From Haloarculaceae archaeon H-GB1-1 (GTDB lineage: Archaea > Halobacteriota > Halobacteria > Halobacteriales > Haloarculaceae), in NCBI GenBank assembly GCA_029688825.1, contig JARUKX010000006.1, positions 111,337 through 175,336 of the forward strand: a DNA stretch of 64,000 nucleotides, in the 5' to 3' direction. Below are positions 1 to 9,927 of the stretch, piece after piece (positions within the stretch are counted from its first letter, which is position 1; every line of letters begins with the position of its first letter). Made by a program: the position numbers and the translations under genes. Below the pieces are notes generated by a model. The model was not told the origin of the DNA. It ran no database searches and saw only the letters and a list, made by a program, of their open reading frames with translations.

Positions 1-1466
1 AAGTCGAGACCGAGCCGCGACGAGGTGCGGAGGATCTCCTCGCGGTCGCCAAGGAGGATGGGTTCGGCGATACCTTGCTCGACGAGCTGGTAGGCAGCGC
101 GGATCATCTTCGGGTCGTCGCCCTCCGCGAGGATGAGCCGTTTCGGTTCGCTCTTGGCCTTGTTGAGGACGACGCGCATCATCTCGCGGGACTTTCCGAG
201 CCGCGCTTCGAGCTTCTCGGAGTACGTCTCGAGATCGATCTCCTTCCGAGCGGCCCCGCTGTCGATGGCCGCGCGGGCGACCGCCGGCGTCACCTCGAAC
301 AGGACGCGGGGATCGAGGGGCTTCGGGATGATGTACTCCGGACCGAACTGAAGCGGCTGGTCTCCGTAGGCCTTCACGACCGCGTCGGGGACGTCCTGCC
401 GGGCGAGCCCCGCGAGCGCGCGAGCGGCCGCGACCTTCATGTCCTCGTTGATCTCCGTGGCGCGGACGTCGAGCGCGCCGCGGAAGATGAACGGGAACCC
501 GAGGACATTGTTGACCTGGTTCGGGTAGTCCGAGCGACCGGTCGCCATGATGACCTCGTCGTCTCGGGCCGCCTTGGCGTCCTCGTAGCCGATCTCCGGG
601 TCGGGGTTCGCCATCGCGAAGATGATCGGGTTGTCCGCCATCGACTGGACCATCTCCTGGGAGACGATGCCGCCGACCGAGAGGCCGACGAAGACGTCGG
701 CACCGTCGAGGGCGTCGGCGAGACCGCCTTCCGGAACGTCGCGGGCGAACTCCTCCTTGTACTGGTTCAGTCCCTCGTCGGCGACCCGGGACTCGGTGAT
801 GATGCCCGAGGAGTCACACATGGTGACGTTGTCGGGATCGGCACCGAGCGAGACGTAGAAGCGAGCGCTCGCGATGGCGCTTGCGCCGGCACCTGAAAAG
901 ACGATGTCGAGTTCGTCGAGTTGCTTGTCGGCGATGTCGGCGGCGTTCAGGAGTGCCGCGCCGCTGATGATTGCCGTGCCGTGCTGGTCGTCGTGGAACA
1001 CCGGAATGGACATCTCAGTGCGGAGTCGCTCCTCGATCTCGAAACACTCCGGCGCTTTGATGTCCTCGAGGTTGATGCCGCCGAAGGTCGGCTCCATCGA
1101 CTGGATGGTTCGGATGGTCTGCTCGGCGTCGTCCACGTCGAGTTCGACGTCGAACACGTCGATGTCGGCGAAGCGCTTGAACAGGACGCCCTTTCCCTCC
1201 ATGACGGGTTTGGACGCTTCCGGGCCGATGTCGCCGAGGCCGAGAACGGCACTACCGTCGGAGACGACTCCGACGAGGTTCCCCTTCGCGGTGTACGAGA
1301 AGACCTCCTCGGTGTCGTCACGGATCTCTCGACACGGTGCCGCGACGCCCGGAGAGTACGCGAGCGAAAGATCTCGCTGCGTATTCGTCGGCTTCGTCGT
1401 CGAAATCTCTACCTTCCCCGGTGGGTCACGCCGGTGGTATTCCAGCGCGTCCTCGTCGAGTCCCAT
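1..1466 (-). CDS. maeB: NADP-type malic enzyme fused to phosphotransacetylase-like domain (partial)
   Basis: Oxidative decarboxylation of malate to pyruvate (anaplerotic carbon metabolism, cytosol). The reading frame opens at ATG 1466 and runs off the left edge of the window, so about 488 residues are visible. The malic domain shows SLAYSPGVA near residue 34, FHDDQHGTA near 157 and the nucleotide-binding GAGASA near 192. From about residue 430 the sequence ([20 protein letters not shown], then [15 protein letters not shown]) is the start of the phosphate acetyl/butyryltransferase-like domain that follows the malic domain in MaeB-type enzymes. In E. coli MaeB this domain is regulatory rather than catalytic. 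The C-terminus is outside the window. Confidence 0.93.
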   Translation of the reverse strand, partial: MGLDEDALEYHRRDPPGKVEISTTKPTNTQRDLSLAYSPGVAAPCREIRDDTEEVFSYTAKGNLVGVVSDGSAVLGLGDIGPEASKPVMEGKGVLFKRFADIDVFDVELDVDDAEQTIRTIQSMEPTFGGINLEDIKAPECFEIEERLRTEMSIPVFHDDQHGTAIISGAALLNAADIADKQLDELDIVFSGAGASAIASARFYVSLGADPDNVTMCDSSGIITESRVADEGLNQYKEEFARDVPEGGLADALDGADVFVGLSVGGIVSQEMVQSMADNPIIFAMANPDPEIGYEDAKAARDDEVIMATGRSDYPNQVNNVLGFPFIFRGALDVRATEINEDMKVAAARALAGLARQDVPDAVVKAYGDQPLQFGPEYIIPKPLDPRVLFEVTPAVARAAIDSGAARKEIDLETYSEKLEARLGKSREMMRVVLNKAKSEPKRLILAEGDDPKMIRAAYQLVEQGIAEPILLGDREEILRTSSRLGLD

Positions 1467-1615
1467 ACTAAGACGCCACCCGCCTCGGATAAAAAGATGA
1501 CCCGACCGGATCCGGGTAAGGTGTCGACGGAACGACGAACGACGGCGAGTAGCGGTGGTCCGGAGACCGGGACGGAAAAGCTGGGCATAAGTACACGGCA
1601 CCCACAGTATGGAAC

Positions 1616-2107
1616 ATGAACGTCCGCTTTCGGCAGCTCGCAGCGGTCACCACGGCCACGACGTTCGGGCTCATCCTGCTCGGCGTCTACACGGGCGCGG
1701 TCGGCGCGGGGCTGACCTGCGGTGGTCGCTGGCCGTTCTGTGACGGCTTCCTCGGACTGTTTCCGGCGAACTGGATGAGCTTCATCGAGTGGTTCCACCG
1801 GTTCGTCGCGATGGTCACCGGCTTCATGATTCTCGGCACGGCGGTCGTCGCGTGGCGCGAGGACTACGGCAGCGGCATCAAACGCGCGACGGCGGTCGCG
1901 CTCGTCGTGCTTCCCGTCCAGGTCCTGCTCGGTGCGAACACCATCTTCAACTTCGGCGTGCTCGCGCAGGTCCTGCACCACGCGGCGGCGCTGACGATCC
2001 TGTGCGCGCTCGTCGCCGCGACGGCGTGGGCGTACACGGACCCGGCTCGCGCAGGCTCGCCAGCAACTGCGAACGCGGGGACCCCGGAGCAGACACGAGC
2101 GGATTGA
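1616..2107 (+). CDS. ctaA: Short (single-bundle) heme A synthase, CtaA/Cox15 family
   Basis: Converts heme O to heme A for terminal oxidases, in the cytoplasmic membrane. The 163-residue protein has four predicted membrane segments (about 8-30, 60-80, 90-108, 116-140), half the usual eight. The EWFHR motif (E58, H61) and H121/H122 match the heme-ligand histidines of the family. C35 and C42 correspond to the extracellular cysteine pair of CtaA. Half-size forms are known in archaea and are thought to work as dimers (family knowledge). The C-terminal tail after about residue 142 is hydrophilic. It is monocistronic, divergent from the malic enzyme gene, and starts about 27 bases downstream of an AT-rich stretch. 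Confidence 0.85.
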   Translation: MNVRFRQLAAVTTATTFGLILLGVYTGAVGAGLTCGGRWPFCDGFLGLFPANWMSFIEWFHRFVAMVTGFMILGTAVVAWREDYGSGIKRATAVALVVLPVQVLLGANTIFNFGVLAQVLHHAAALTILCALVAATAWAYTDPARAGSPATANAGTPEQTRAD

Positions 2108-2228
2108 TCGGCACCTGCCCCGAGGTTTGGCTCTGTACTCCCGAGCGGCCAGTTTGTGTCCAAACCACACGGAAACTCTCGTTATAATCCCGAAACTTTA
2201 ATTCGGTGTCTGGGCGGAGGCTACGGAT

Positions 2229-3032
2229 ATGACGAAAGAGTTCTCCCTAGATCGTCGTGCGTACCTGAAGACCGTCGGCGTCGTCGGCACCGGCCTCGGC
2301 GTCGCAGGCTGTTCCGGGACCGGTGACGGCGGTGGCAGTGACGGCCCGACTGCCATCACGGCCGGGACGGCCCCTGGCTTCCCCCCGTTCGAGATGAAAG
2401 AGGAAGGCGAACTGGTCGGGTTCGACATCGACCTCCTCGAAGCGGTCGTCTCCGAGGCCGAGGGCTACGAACTCGACGGCTGGAAGGAGTTCGAGTTCAA
2501 GAGCCTCATCCCCGCGCTCAACAGCGACAAGATCGACGTCGTCGCCGCCGGGATGACCATCACGGACAAGCGCGACGAGACCATCGACTTCACTGACCCC
2601 TACTACAGCTCCGATCAGGCCATCGTCGTCCGGAAGGGTGGCGATTTCGCGCCGAGCGAGCTGAGCGACCTCTCCGGACACAAGGTCGGCGCGCAGAAGG
2701 GGACCACCGGCGAGTCCGTCGTCAAATCGGAACTCATCGAAGCCGGCGACCTCAAAGAATCGAACTACAACGCCTACGACAACTACGTCCTCGCGGTCCA
2801 GGACCTGGAGAACGGCAACATCGACGCCATCGTCATCGACCAGCCGGTTGGCCAGACGTTCGAGGCCAACCGCGATGTGTCCATCCAGTTCACCTACGAG
2901 ACGGGCGAGAAGTTCGGCTTCGGCGTCCGCACCGACGCCGACGAGATGACGACGGCACTCAACGACGGTCTCGCGGCCGTTCGCGAGGGTGGGACCTACG
3001 AGGAACTGACGAGCAAGTGGTTCGGGCAGTAA
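2229..3032 (+). CDS. Amino-acid ABC transporter substrate-binding lipoprotein (Tat-exported)
   Basis: Periplasmic-type binding protein of family 3 (polar amino acids) and first gene of a four-gene transporter operon. The N-terminus has a twin-arginine signal (RRAYLK, residues 9-14), a hydrophobic stretch and a lipobox ending in C28, so it should be Tat-exported and lipid-anchored as is usual in haloarchaea. The mature part shows the SBP_bac_3 hallmarks FPPFE, GFDIDLLEAV and GMTITDKRDETIDFTDPYY. A TATA-like TTATAAT lies near 2181. The exact amino acid cannot be read from the sequence. Confidence 0.92.
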   Translation: MTKEFSLDRRAYLKTVGVVGTGLGVAGCSGTGDGGGSDGPTAITAGTAPGFPPFEMKEEGELVGFDIDLLEAVVSEAEGYELDGWKEFEFKSLIPALNSDKIDVVAAGMTITDKRDETIDFTDPYYSSDQAIVVRKGGDFAPSELSDLSGHKVGAQKGTTGESVVKSELIEAGDLKESNYNAYDNYVLAVQDLENGNIDAIVIDQPVGQTFEANRDVSIQFTYETGEKFGFGVRTDADEMTTALNDGLAAVREGGTYEELTSKWFGQ

Positions 3033-3033
3033 C

Positions 3034-3723
3034 GTGATTCCCTCCGTCGTCCTCCAGGCCAACGACTGGGCTTTCGTCTTCGCGAACGCCGACTATCTGC
3101 TGGGCGGGACGGTCGTGACGGTCGGTCTGACCATCACGAGCATCCTGCTCGGATTCCTCGCGGGATTCCCGGCCGGAGCCATCGAGGTCTACGGCGACGG
3201 GTACCTCCAGAGCGCGGTGCGGACAGCGGGCGTCGTCCTCCGAGGCACGCCGATCCTGGTCATCATGATGTTGCTGTTCTTCGTCGTCTCGATCAGTTCG
3301 AGCGCGTTCGTCGTCGCGACCGTCGGGCTCGGACTGCGCTCGGCGGCCTACCAGTCGCAGATCTTCCGCGGGGCGCTCCAGAGCGTCGACGAGGGGCAGA
3401 TAGAGGCGGCGCGGTCCGTCGGGATGTCCCACAGACAGGCCATCGGGTACGTCGTCGTCCCGCAGGCGCTTCGCCGGAGCGTCCCCGGCTTCCAGAACGA
3501 GTTCACCATCGTACTGAAAGACACCTCCATCGCCATCGCCATCGGACTCTCGGAGCTGCTGACCCGCGGGCAGGACCTGTTCCTGCAGGGCGGGCACTCG
3601 ACGGCGACGCTGGAGGTCATCCTCTTCATCAGCGGCATCTACTTCGTGCTGACGTTCGTGACGAACCGCGGGCTGGACAGGCTCGACGACATCTACGCGA
3701 TTCCGAGCGGTGAGAACCAATGA
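3034..3723 (+). CDS. Amino-acid ABC transporter permease (first of two)
   Basis: Membrane subunit of the HisMQ/GlnP type, 229 residues. It starts with GTG one base after the binding-protein stop. The EAA loop, which docks the ATPase, is seen as EAARSVGMSHRQAIGYVVVP around residues 126-145. The Arg-Gly-Thr-Pro motif RGTPILV near residue 69 is typical of polar amino-acid permeases. The stop codon overlaps the ATG of the ATPase gene (ATGA), which points to translational coupling. Confidence 0.92.
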   Translation: MIPSVVLQANDWAFVFANADYLLGGTVVTVGLTITSILLGFLAGFPAGAIEVYGDGYLQSAVRTAGVVLRGTPILVIMMLLFFVVSISSSAFVVATVGLGLRSAAYQSQIFRGALQSVDEGQIEAARSVGMSHRQAIGYVVVPQALRRSVPGFQNEFTIVLKDTSIAIAIGLSELLTRGQDLFLQGGHSTATLEVILFISGIYFVLTFVTNRGLDRLDDIYAIPSGENQ

Positions 3724-4472
3724 GCGACCTACTACGCGTCGACGACGTACACAAATCCTACGGCGACGAAGAGGTACTGAAGGGCATCAGCTTCGAGATG
3801 GACCGCGGGGACGTGGACGTCCTCGTCGGTCCCTCCGGAAGCGGGAAGTCGACCATGCTGCGGTGCATCAATCGGCTGACGGAGATCGATTCCGGGGAGA
3901 TCTACCTCGACGGCGAGAACGTGACCACGCCGGATACCGACGTCAACGCACTCCGCCGGAACGTCGGCATGGTGTTCCAGGACTTCAACCTCTTCGCCCA
4001 CCTGACCGCCAGAAAGAACGTGACGCTCGGACTTCGGAAGGTCAAGGGACTGGACAAGGCCGAGGCTCGGGAGATAGCCGACGCCCAACTGGAGCGTGTC
4101 GGCTTGCTGGCCCAGGCAGAGTCCTATCCGGCCGAACTCTCGGGCGGACAGAAACAGCGGGTGGGCATCGCTCGCGCGCTCGCGATGGATCCGAAACTCC
4201 TGCTGTTCGACGAGCCGACCAGCGCGCTCGACCCCGAACTCGTCGGCGAGGTCGTCGAGGTGATGGCCGACCTCGCCAGCGAGGGGATGACGATGCTCGT
4301 CGTCAGCCACGAGATGGGCTTCGTCCGGTCGGCCGCGACGGACATGTTCGTCCTCGACGACGGGAAGATCGTCGAGCGTGGAGCACCGACCGATCTGTTC
4401 GAGAACCCAGAACACGAGCGCACGAAGTCGTTCCTCCAGGGACTGAACTCCGCCCACGGGGGCGACGGATGA
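3720..4472 (+). CDS. Amino-acid ABC transporter ATP-binding protein (GlnQ-like)
   Basis: Cytoplasmic ATPase that powers the importer, 250 residues. Walker A is GPSGSGKST at residues 37-45, the signature LSGGQKQR begins at 140, and Walker B LLLFDEPTSALD begins at 160. The H-loop is VVSHEMGF. Length and motifs are complete. It overlaps its neighbours on both sides (ATGA at the start and again at the end), so the operon is tightly coupled. Confidence 0.95.
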   Translation: MSDLLRVDDVHKSYGDEEVLKGISFEMDRGDVDVLVGPSGSGKSTMLRCINRLTEIDSGEIYLDGENVTTPDTDVNALRRNVGMVFQDFNLFAHLTARKNVTLGLRKVKGLDKAEAREIADAQLERVGLLAQAESYPAELSGGQKQRVGIARALAMDPKLLLFDEPTSALDPELVGEVVEVMADLASEGMTMLVVSHEMGFVRSAATDMFVLDDGKIVERGAPTDLFENPEHERTKSFLQGLNSAHGGDG

Positions 4473-5446
4473 GCGAACGCACCACCGCCCGCGGCGTGCC
4501 GGTCGACGGCGGACTGCCTGGCTGGCGTCGGGCAGTGGGCGGTGGCGCGTTCGCCCTGTTCTGGGGCTGGCTCGTCGTCCGCTGGATCCACGACTGGTTC
4601 ATCGTCCCGAACCCGGCTGGCGACCGAACCCCGTTCGTCCCGGTCGGACCGTTCGACGCTGCGAACGAGGTGCTGCTGTCGCTCGCAGACTCGCTGGGTG
4701 TGCTCGGAGTGCCGTTCGACTGGCTCGCGGGCGTGTTCGCGTTCGCCGCGGGGGCGATTCCGTCGCTGCCCGCGCTCGCTCAGGGCGCGTGGCTCACGGT
4801 CGTGCTCACAGTCGTCAGCATCGCGCTGGGCTTCGTCCTGGCGGTCCCGCTGAGCGTCGCCCGCGTGTACGGCGGGCTCGGCCTCCGCTGGGTCGCGCTC
4901 TCGTTCACCGAGCTCATCCGCGGAACGCCGTTGCTCGCGCAGTTGTTCGTGCTGTACTACGGGACGAACCTGACGGTGTTCATCAGGAACGTCCCGGGCG
5001 TCGGCATGGGGATGGTTCCAGACCAGGCCGTCTGGGTGGCCATCATCGGGTTCACCATCAACAGCGCGGCCTACCAGGCCGAGTACATCCGCTCGGCGCT
5101 CACGTCGGTCCATTCCGGACAGCTGACCGCCGCTCGGGCCATCGGACTGGGCAAGGTCGAGGGGATCAGGTACGTCGTCCTCCCGCAAGCGCTGCGCTAC
5201 GCGATTCCGGGCTGGTCGAACGAACTCATCTACCTCATCAAGTACTCGTCGCTGGCGACGTTCATCACGGTCGGCGAACTGTTCAATCAGACCGAGAGCA
5301 TCGCCAACGACACCTACCGCTACACCGAGCTGTTCGTGACCGCGGGGCTGTTCTACCTCGCGCTCGTCCTCTCGGCGTCGCTGGTGATGAACAGCGTCGA
5401 GGACTGGACGGCCATCCCCGGCATCGGCCAGTCGGGCGAGCGCTGA
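4469..5446 (+). CDS. Amino-acid ABC transporter permease (second, N-terminally extended)
   Basis: Second membrane subunit of the same importer, 325 residues. ATG 4469 is chosen because it overlaps the ATPase stop; the frame is open far upstream only as an antisense-type shadow. The HisM-like core lies in the C-terminal 215 residues, with RGTPLLAQLF and the EAA loop AARAIGLGKVEGIRYVVLP. The N-terminal roughly 105 residues carry one extra membrane segment (about 25-48) and a long hydrophilic linker not present in the first permease. The two permeases probably form a heterodimer. Confidence 0.9.
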   Translation: MSERTTARGVPVDGGLPGWRRAVGGGAFALFWGWLVVRWIHDWFIVPNPAGDRTPFVPVGPFDAANEVLLSLADSLGVLGVPFDWLAGVFAFAAGAIPSLPALAQGAWLTVVLTVVSIALGFVLAVPLSVARVYGGLGLRWVALSFTELIRGTPLLAQLFVLYYGTNLTVFIRNVPGVGMGMVPDQAVWVAIIGFTINSAAYQAEYIRSALTSVHSGQLTAARAIGLGKVEGIRYVVLPQALRYAIPGWSNELIYLIKYSSLATFITVGELFNQTESIANDTYRYTELFVTAGLFYLALVLSASLVMNSVEDWTAIPGIGQSGER

Positions 5447-5533
5447 GTTTGAGCCCTCTCCGAGACCCCGTCGCACTCTCAGTTGGTGAGACTGACGACC
5501 ACGTTCATCTTCCGAGGCGTGGTAGTTTCACAC

Positions 5534-5644
5534 ATGGCGACGAAAACAACAGAAACCACGCACCGCTGTGCCATCTGCGGGCGGACGTTCAACACTCACG
5601 AGAAACTGGTCCAGCACGTCCACGAGGTCGGCCTCGTCGATTAG
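5534..5644 (+). CDS. C2H2-type zinc-finger microprotein (36 aa)
   Basis: A 36-residue protein made of one zinc-finger-like unit: CAIC at residues 12-15, then twelve residues to H28 and H30. The Cys-x2-Cys-x12-His spacing fits a C2H2 finger, but the two histidines are only one residue apart instead of three to five. Small single-finger proteins are common in haloarchaea. Its TAG stop overlaps the TAA stop of the convergent mptE gene. Target and function are unknown. Confidence 0.65.
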   Translation: MATKTTETTHRCAICGRTFNTHEKLVQHVHEVGLVD

Positions 5645-6327
5645 GGAAGCGCCGCGTCGTCGATCGCGTCGCGTCGGCCATCGAGGACGCCGAATCGCTC
5701 CCCACGCCGGCGTTCGAGCCACAGCAAGAGTCGCGCCGCCCAGCGGAGCTTCCGGCGCTTCATCGGACCGACGGCGGGGTCGTCGAAGTCCCAGCCGGGG
5801 AAGGTCAGCCGGCCAGCGCCGAGCGCATCGGCGAGGAACGCCGCCCGGTCCCCGTCGGTGAAGCCACCGTAGTTCGCGACCACGGCCGTCGGTTCGGCCT
5901 GCGTCGTCGGCAGGACGAATGCGTGGTCGAACCTCGGCACGTGTTCGCGGAGTTCGGGGACGTTGTCGCCGTGGGCGTGAACCGCGACGGGCGTCCCCTC
6001 CCCAGTGAGTGCCTGCGCCGTCGCGGGGGATTTGTCGACGTCCGTGACCATGCAGTCGACGGGAACGCCCGCCTCCCGGAGAACGGTCGCAGCGTTCGAC
6101 GCCGCGAAGACCGCGTCGGCGTCACGAGCCAGACCGAGGTTCGCAGACAGCGATGGTCCTGCGCCCGCGATTGCGACCGTCTTCCCTGCGACGTCGAGGT
6201 CGGACGCGTCGTAGCGGTCGTCCAGTACCCCCGCGAGCACGTCCCGTGCCCGCTCGTCGGCGGCGCGGTCGAAGCCGAAATCTTGCAGTATCGCCTCGTA
6301 GACCGGGTTCCAGGTGTCGAAGTCCAT
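5641..6327 (-). CDS. mptE: 6-hydroxymethyl-7,8-dihydropterin pyrophosphokinase (MptE family)
   Basis: Archaeal pterin pyrophosphokinase (DUF115 family), which activates 6-hydroxymethyl-dihydropterin for folate or methanopterin synthesis. The 228-residue protein begins MDFDTWNPVYEAIL. It contains the glycine-rich AIAGAGPSLSANL segment near residue 52, DCMVTDVDKSP, HAHGDN, and a closing LTFPGWDFDDP segment, all typical of MptE. ATG 6327 is preferred over a longer frame because family members start here. It is followed upstream on the same strand by folP, the next enzyme of the pathway. Confidence 0.88.
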   Translation of the reverse strand: MDFDTWNPVYEAILQDFGFDRAADERARDVLAGVLDDRYDASDLDVAGKTVAIAGAGPSLSANLGLARDADAVFAASNAATVLREAGVPVDCMVTDVDKSPATAQALTGEGTPVAVHAHGDNVPELREHVPRFDHAFVLPTTQAEPTAVVANYGGFTDGDRAAFLADALGAGRLTFPGWDFDDPAVGPMKRRKLRWAARLLLWLERRRGERFGVLDGRRDAIDDAALP

Positions 6328-6456
6328 AGCTGTCGCTCGTGAGTTAGCGTCGCGATAAATTATCGAGTTGAGCCGAAATGGCACATCTCGGTACCCCTAC
6401 CCAGGTGCCCTTCCGGCTTTCATCCGTCTTTTCTGGGGCATCCATCATAAGTTTTC

Positions 6457-7638
6457 TCACCTGCAATCTTCGGTAATTCGACGGATGACGGTCCCGAGAG
6501 GCGTTGTGGCGTCGGTTTCGTGCCCGAATCTGCGAAACGCCGCCGGCGTGCCGACGAGTAGGATAGATTTGCCTGTTCCTGCCACTGCGACCCCGTGGTT
6601 CGGCGCCACGACTTCCAGCGTAGCGCGCGCCTCGGCGTCGAGCCCGGTACATTCGTACGTGTGTAGCACGGTCTCTCCCGGGTCGAGGTCGCCGTCCACG
6701 CGTTCGAGATGGCGCGCCGCATCGCCGGGGGTCACGACGTCCAACTGCTCGACGCCGATTTCGTCGTCGCGGAGGCTACCACCACCGAGTTCGGCCCCGA
6801 CGAGCGCGGCGTCGCGCGTCTCGGCGACGTCGTGAGTTCGGACGACGTGCGCCCCGCGTTCGACGGCCATCGATGTCGCGGCGAGACTGACGGGAAGCGC
6901 CGCCTCGGTCGAGCGGTCAGCTATCGCCCGCAGGAAGTTCTTCCGGTTGATGGAGACGAGTATCGGCTGTCCGAGCCCGCGGAACTCACGAAGTCGGCGG
7001 AAGGTATCGCGGTCGTCGTCGAGGGTCTTCGCCTCGCTCCAGCCGCCGAAGGCCGGGTCGACGATGGTCTTGTCCGTGAGGCCGTTGTGCTTCAGCGCCT
7101 CGTACACCATGTCGACGTAGTCCGCACGGTCGGCCCACGCCGGCGAGCGCCGAGCGGCCCAGTCGACCTCCTCTACGGCACCCGGCCGCTGGAGGTCGGC
7201 GGGGCTCGCCATCTTCCCGACTGCGGCGTCGAACTCCCGACAGACGGCCGGCAGTTCCGGGTCGGCGAACCCACAGATGTCGTTGACCATGTCGAACCCC
7301 TCCGAGAGCGCCCGCTCTGCGACCTCGTGATAGCGCGTCTCGATGGAGAAGACGGCGTCGCCGCTGACGCTCTCGATGACCTCCAGCGCCGTGTCGAGCC
7401 GCTGGAGTTCCTCCTCGGGGTCGAGCACTTCGAAGCGCTTGTTCGCCGACTCGAGGCCCACGTCGACGATATCCGCGCCTTCGTCGATGAGATCGTCGTC
7501 GACGTACGCGGCCGCAGCGCCGGCATCCGCGAACACGCTCGGATCGTACGGCGACTCCTCGCTGACGTTGAGCACGCCCATGATGCGGGGCGGGTGCTCG
7601 TCGCCGATCCCCAGGCCACCTGCCTCGACCGTTTGCAT
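6457..7638 (-). CDS. folP: Dihydropteroate synthase (haloarchaeal type)
   Basis: Condenses the activated pterin with p-aminobenzoate. The frame from ATG 7638 gives 393 residues. The pterin-binding TIM-barrel motifs are present: [14 protein letters not shown] at the start, [31 protein letters not shown] and HVVRTHDV. It is about 110 residues longer than bacterial FolP because of a C-terminal extension, which is common in haloarchaea. It lies 130 bp upstream of mptE on the same strand, so the two pterin steps are probably co-expressed. Confidence 0.88.
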   Translation of the reverse strand: MQTVEAGGLGIGDEHPPRIMGVLNVSEESPYDPSVFADAGAAAAYVDDDLIDEGADIVDVGLESANKRFEVLDPEEELQRLDTALEVIESVSGDAVFSIETRYHEVAERALSEGFDMVNDICGFADPELPAVCREFDAAVGKMASPADLQRPGAVEEVDWAARRSPAWADRADYVDMVYEALKHNGLTDKTIVDPAFGGWSEAKTLDDDRDTFRRLREFRGLGQPILVSINRKNFLRAIADRSTEAALPVSLAATSMAVERGAHVVRTHDVAETRDAALVGAELGGGSLRDDEIGVEQLDVVTPGDAARHLERVDGDLDPGETVLHTYECTGLDAEARATLEVVAPNHGVAVAGTGKSILLVGTPAAFRRFGHETDATTPLGTVIRRITEDCR

Positions 7639-7741
7639 ACACGTCCGATGGGAAGCGACCAGCAAAAAGAACGTGCCAATTCGGCCGGCGTCCGAGCGAC
7701 GCTCCGCGCTCTTTTTATCCGTCCTGACGCTATCGGCGGTC

Positions 7742-8269
7742 ATGGGCAAGGTCAGCATCGGACTTCGCGGGTGGCGCTTCGACGAGGACGAGGTGTTCGA
7801 CGCCGAGGGCGAGCTTCGGGAGCTCGGGAAGATGGAACCGGACACCAGACAGCGAATCGTCCGCCTTTCGGCGTTCATCGGCGAGCCGTGCGACGCCTGC
7901 TTCCTCGAACACGGACAGGCCGACGTCGATCAGTGCAACGTCGGGGCGGTCATATACGGCGAACCGCTCGGCGAGGTCCTGCTCTGTGAAGACCACGAAG
8001 CGGACTTCCTGTACTGGTTCCGCGAGGACGGCGGAAGCGAGTTCAAAGGCGAAACGGAACTCCGGGACCGCTTCCACGAGTGGTTCATGAAGGGCGGTCG
8101 CGCACCGGAGGGCTACGCGGGGCTCGAACACGTCGACGAGGAACCCGACCGCATCCCCGACGCGCCCGAGCGGGCCGGCGAGATTCCAGGGCTGGAGGAG
8201 GAACTGGAGGACCTGGACGACGACGACATCGAGGCGCTTGACCTCGACCTGAGCGAGTTCGACGTATGA
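7742..8269 (+). CDS. Conserved haloarchaeal protein with Cys cluster, coupled to trmJ
   Basis: I do not recognise a named family. The 175-residue acidic protein carries C50-x2-C53, C65 and C82-x2-H85, an arrangement that could bind zinc. It ends in a very acidic tail (about residues 145-175). The stop overlaps the ATG of the methyltransferase gene (ATGA), so the two are translated together and may act on the same RNA; that is inference. The start ATG lies just after a TTTTTAT promoter-like stretch at 7711-7717. Confidence 0.75.
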   Translation: MGKVSIGLRGWRFDEDEVFDAEGELRELGKMEPDTRQRIVRLSAFIGEPCDACFLEHGQADVDQCNVGAVIYGEPLGEVLLCEDHEADFLYWFREDGGSEFKGETELRDRFHEWFMKGGRAPEGYAGLEHVDEEPDRIPDAPERAGEIPGLEEELEDLDDDDIEALDLDLSEFDV

Positions 8270-8976
8270 TCTCGGTCGCCATCGTCGACGCGCAGACGCC
8301 CGGCAACGTCGGCACCATCGCCCGCGCCATGAAGAACTTCGGCCTGACCGACCTGAAGCTCGTCGACCCGCCGGAGCTGGACCCCGAGGGCGAGGCCTAC
8401 GGCTTCGCGGGACAGGCACGCGAGGACATCCTTCCAAACGCCGACGAGGTGACGTTCGACCACCTCGTCGAGAACTACCACACCGTTGCCTGCACCGCCA
8501 CGACGAACGAGGACGCCCGCAAGCACGTTCGCTATCCCTTCTCGACGCCCGCCGAACTCGCCGCCGACCTGGAGCGGATCGAGACCGACACCGTCGTGGT
8601 CTTCGGCCGCGAGCGGGTGGGCCTGACCAACGACGAACTCGCACGGATGGACGAGATCTGCTCCATCCCGGCCAGCGCCGACTATCCCGTGCTCAACCTC
8701 GGGCAGGCCGCGACCATCGTCCTCTACGAACTCCGGTCGCTCACCGTCGCGGACACGCAGCACCCCGACGCCATCGAGCGCGCCGACGAGCAGGCCATCG
8801 AGGGACTGTACGACCAGTTCGACGACTTCCTCGACGCTATCGGCCATCCGGAGGAGAAACACGACAAGGCGAACCGGCTGTTCCGGCGCGTCCTCGGCCG
8901 GGCGCACCCGACTGGCCGGGAGGTACGCACGCTCCGAGGTCTCGTCCGGAAGGCTGCGATGCACAGCCGCGACTAG
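8266..8976 (+). CDS. trmJ: RNA 2'-O-methyltransferase, SpoU/TrmJ family
   Basis: S-adenosylmethionine-dependent 2'-O-methyltransferase with the SPOUT knot fold, probably acting on tRNA position 32 as TrmJ does. Motif 1 is [16 protein letters not shown] near residue 10, motif 2 is [16 protein letters not shown] near 109, and motif 3 is [17 protein letters not shown] near 140. The C-terminal 75 residues form the TrmJ-like extension. Length (236) fits the family. It is the second gene of a two-gene unit, and its stop overlaps the stop of the convergent membrane-protein gene. The choice between TrmJ and another SpoU substrate rests on overall similarity only. Confidence 0.85.
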   Translation: MISVAIVDAQTPGNVGTIARAMKNFGLTDLKLVDPPELDPEGEAYGFAGQAREDILPNADEVTFDHLVENYHTVACTATTNEDARKHVRYPFSTPAELAADLERIETDTVVVFGRERVGLTNDELARMDEICSIPASADYPVLNLGQAATIVLYELRSLTVADTQHPDAIERADEQAIEGLYDQFDDFLDAIGHPEEKHDKANRLFRRVLGRAHPTGREVRTLRGLVRKAAMHSRD

Positions 8977-9401
8977 TCCGATTTCTCGCGGAGTTCGGGC
9001 GGAATCTCGTCACGTTCGTACACGACCGCCCCGCGTCTCGTATTCACCAGATCAGCGAGGACGTGGACGTACAAGGAGACGGCCGCGACGACCGCGAGGT
9101 ACGTCGAGGAGAGCGCCAGCAGCGGCACGACCACCCCACCGATGGCCGCGTGGCTCACCAGGCGGTCGAGACCGTCGAGGTCGGTCTCCACGAACAGCGC
9201 CTCGGGGTCAGTGAACGGTCGGAGTGGATTCTCGACGAGCTTTTCGAGGACGTTCCAGTCGCCGTCACGATAGCGAGCGACGACGAAGTGGTCGACGTCG
9301 ATGGCGACGCCAGCGGCCAGCCCGACGACGAGGACCAGTACGACGGGCACGGGCGGGGGAGCGACGACGACGGCGAGGACGACGACGCCGAGCGAGAGCA
9401 A
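8973..9401 (-). CDS. Integral membrane protein, metal-dependent-hydrolase (YdjM-like)
   Basis: A 142-residue protein with about four hydrophobic segments. A DVDHF motif follows the first hydrophobic hairpin, and SHAAIGG and HVLADLVN occur later; this His/Asp pattern in the membrane resembles the YdjM/DUF457 family. No ATG is available in this frame after the upstream stop, so TTG 9401 is used. The start is therefore uncertain and a few N-terminal residues may be missing. Confidence 0.6.
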   Translation of the reverse strand: MLSLGVVVLAVVVAPPPVPVVLVLVVGLAAGVAIDVDHFVVARYRDGDWNVLEKLVENPLRPFTDPEALFVETDLDGLDRLVSHAAIGGVVVPLLALSSTYLAVVAAVSLYVHVLADLVNTRRGAVVYERDEIPPELREKSD

Positions 9402-9472
9402 GAGATGGCGGATCGTGTCGATAGAGCATCACCTGTCGAACGCTCGTCTCGCACGAAGAAAACGCTGCGGAA

Positions 9473-9823
9473 TCAGTCGTCGCCCGCGACGTCGAGGTCC
9501 TGCCAGACGCGAGGGAACGCCTCGACGAGGACCTCGTCGCTCTTGGCGACGGTGCAGTCGCCGTCGGGGGTGGCGATACACAGCGAGACCCAGCCGTCCT
9601 CGCGTTTGTCCTCGGTGACTGCCTTCGGCTCCTCGATGTACTCGACCTCGCCGGAGACGAGCTTGCCGGTACAGCTCGTGCACTGGCCCTGTCGACAGCC
9701 CGAACGCAGGTCCAGCCCGGCGTCGTCTGCCGCGTCGAGGATGGACTCGCCGTCCTCGACGTCGACCGTCGCCGTGTTCCCGTCTGCCAATTCGAAGGTC
9801 ACTGTTGGAGATTCCTGAGACAT
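9473..9823 (-). CDS. 2Fe-2S ferredoxin
   Basis: Plant-type [2Fe-2S] electron carrier of 116 residues. The cluster ligands are C43, C48 and C51 (CRQGQCTSC) and C82, in the usual C-x4-C-x2-C...C order. It lacks the long N-terminal acidic insert of the major halophilic ferredoxin, so it is probably an accessory ferredoxin. It is monocistronic, and its redox partner is not evident from the neighbours. Confidence 0.92.
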   Translation of the reverse strand: MSQESPTVTFELADGNTATVDVEDGESILDAADDAGLDLRSGCRQGQCTSCTGKLVSGEVEYIEEPKAVTEDKREDGWVSLCIATPDGDCTVAKSDEVLVEAFPRVWQDLDVAGDD

Positions 9824-9927
9824 GGTGCCTAGCCTGACATAGTGTCACAGGAACCGGAATAAGAGGGTTTCGCTCCGGGTATCGACCCTGAATCTGGCGT
9901 CCGTCACCGGTCGACGAGCGCGGCGGG

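Noticed and set aside
3710..4468. N-terminal extension of the second permease across the ATPase gene
   Set aside because: It is an Arg-rich shadow of the ATPase gene; the ATGA overlap at 4469 marks the true start.
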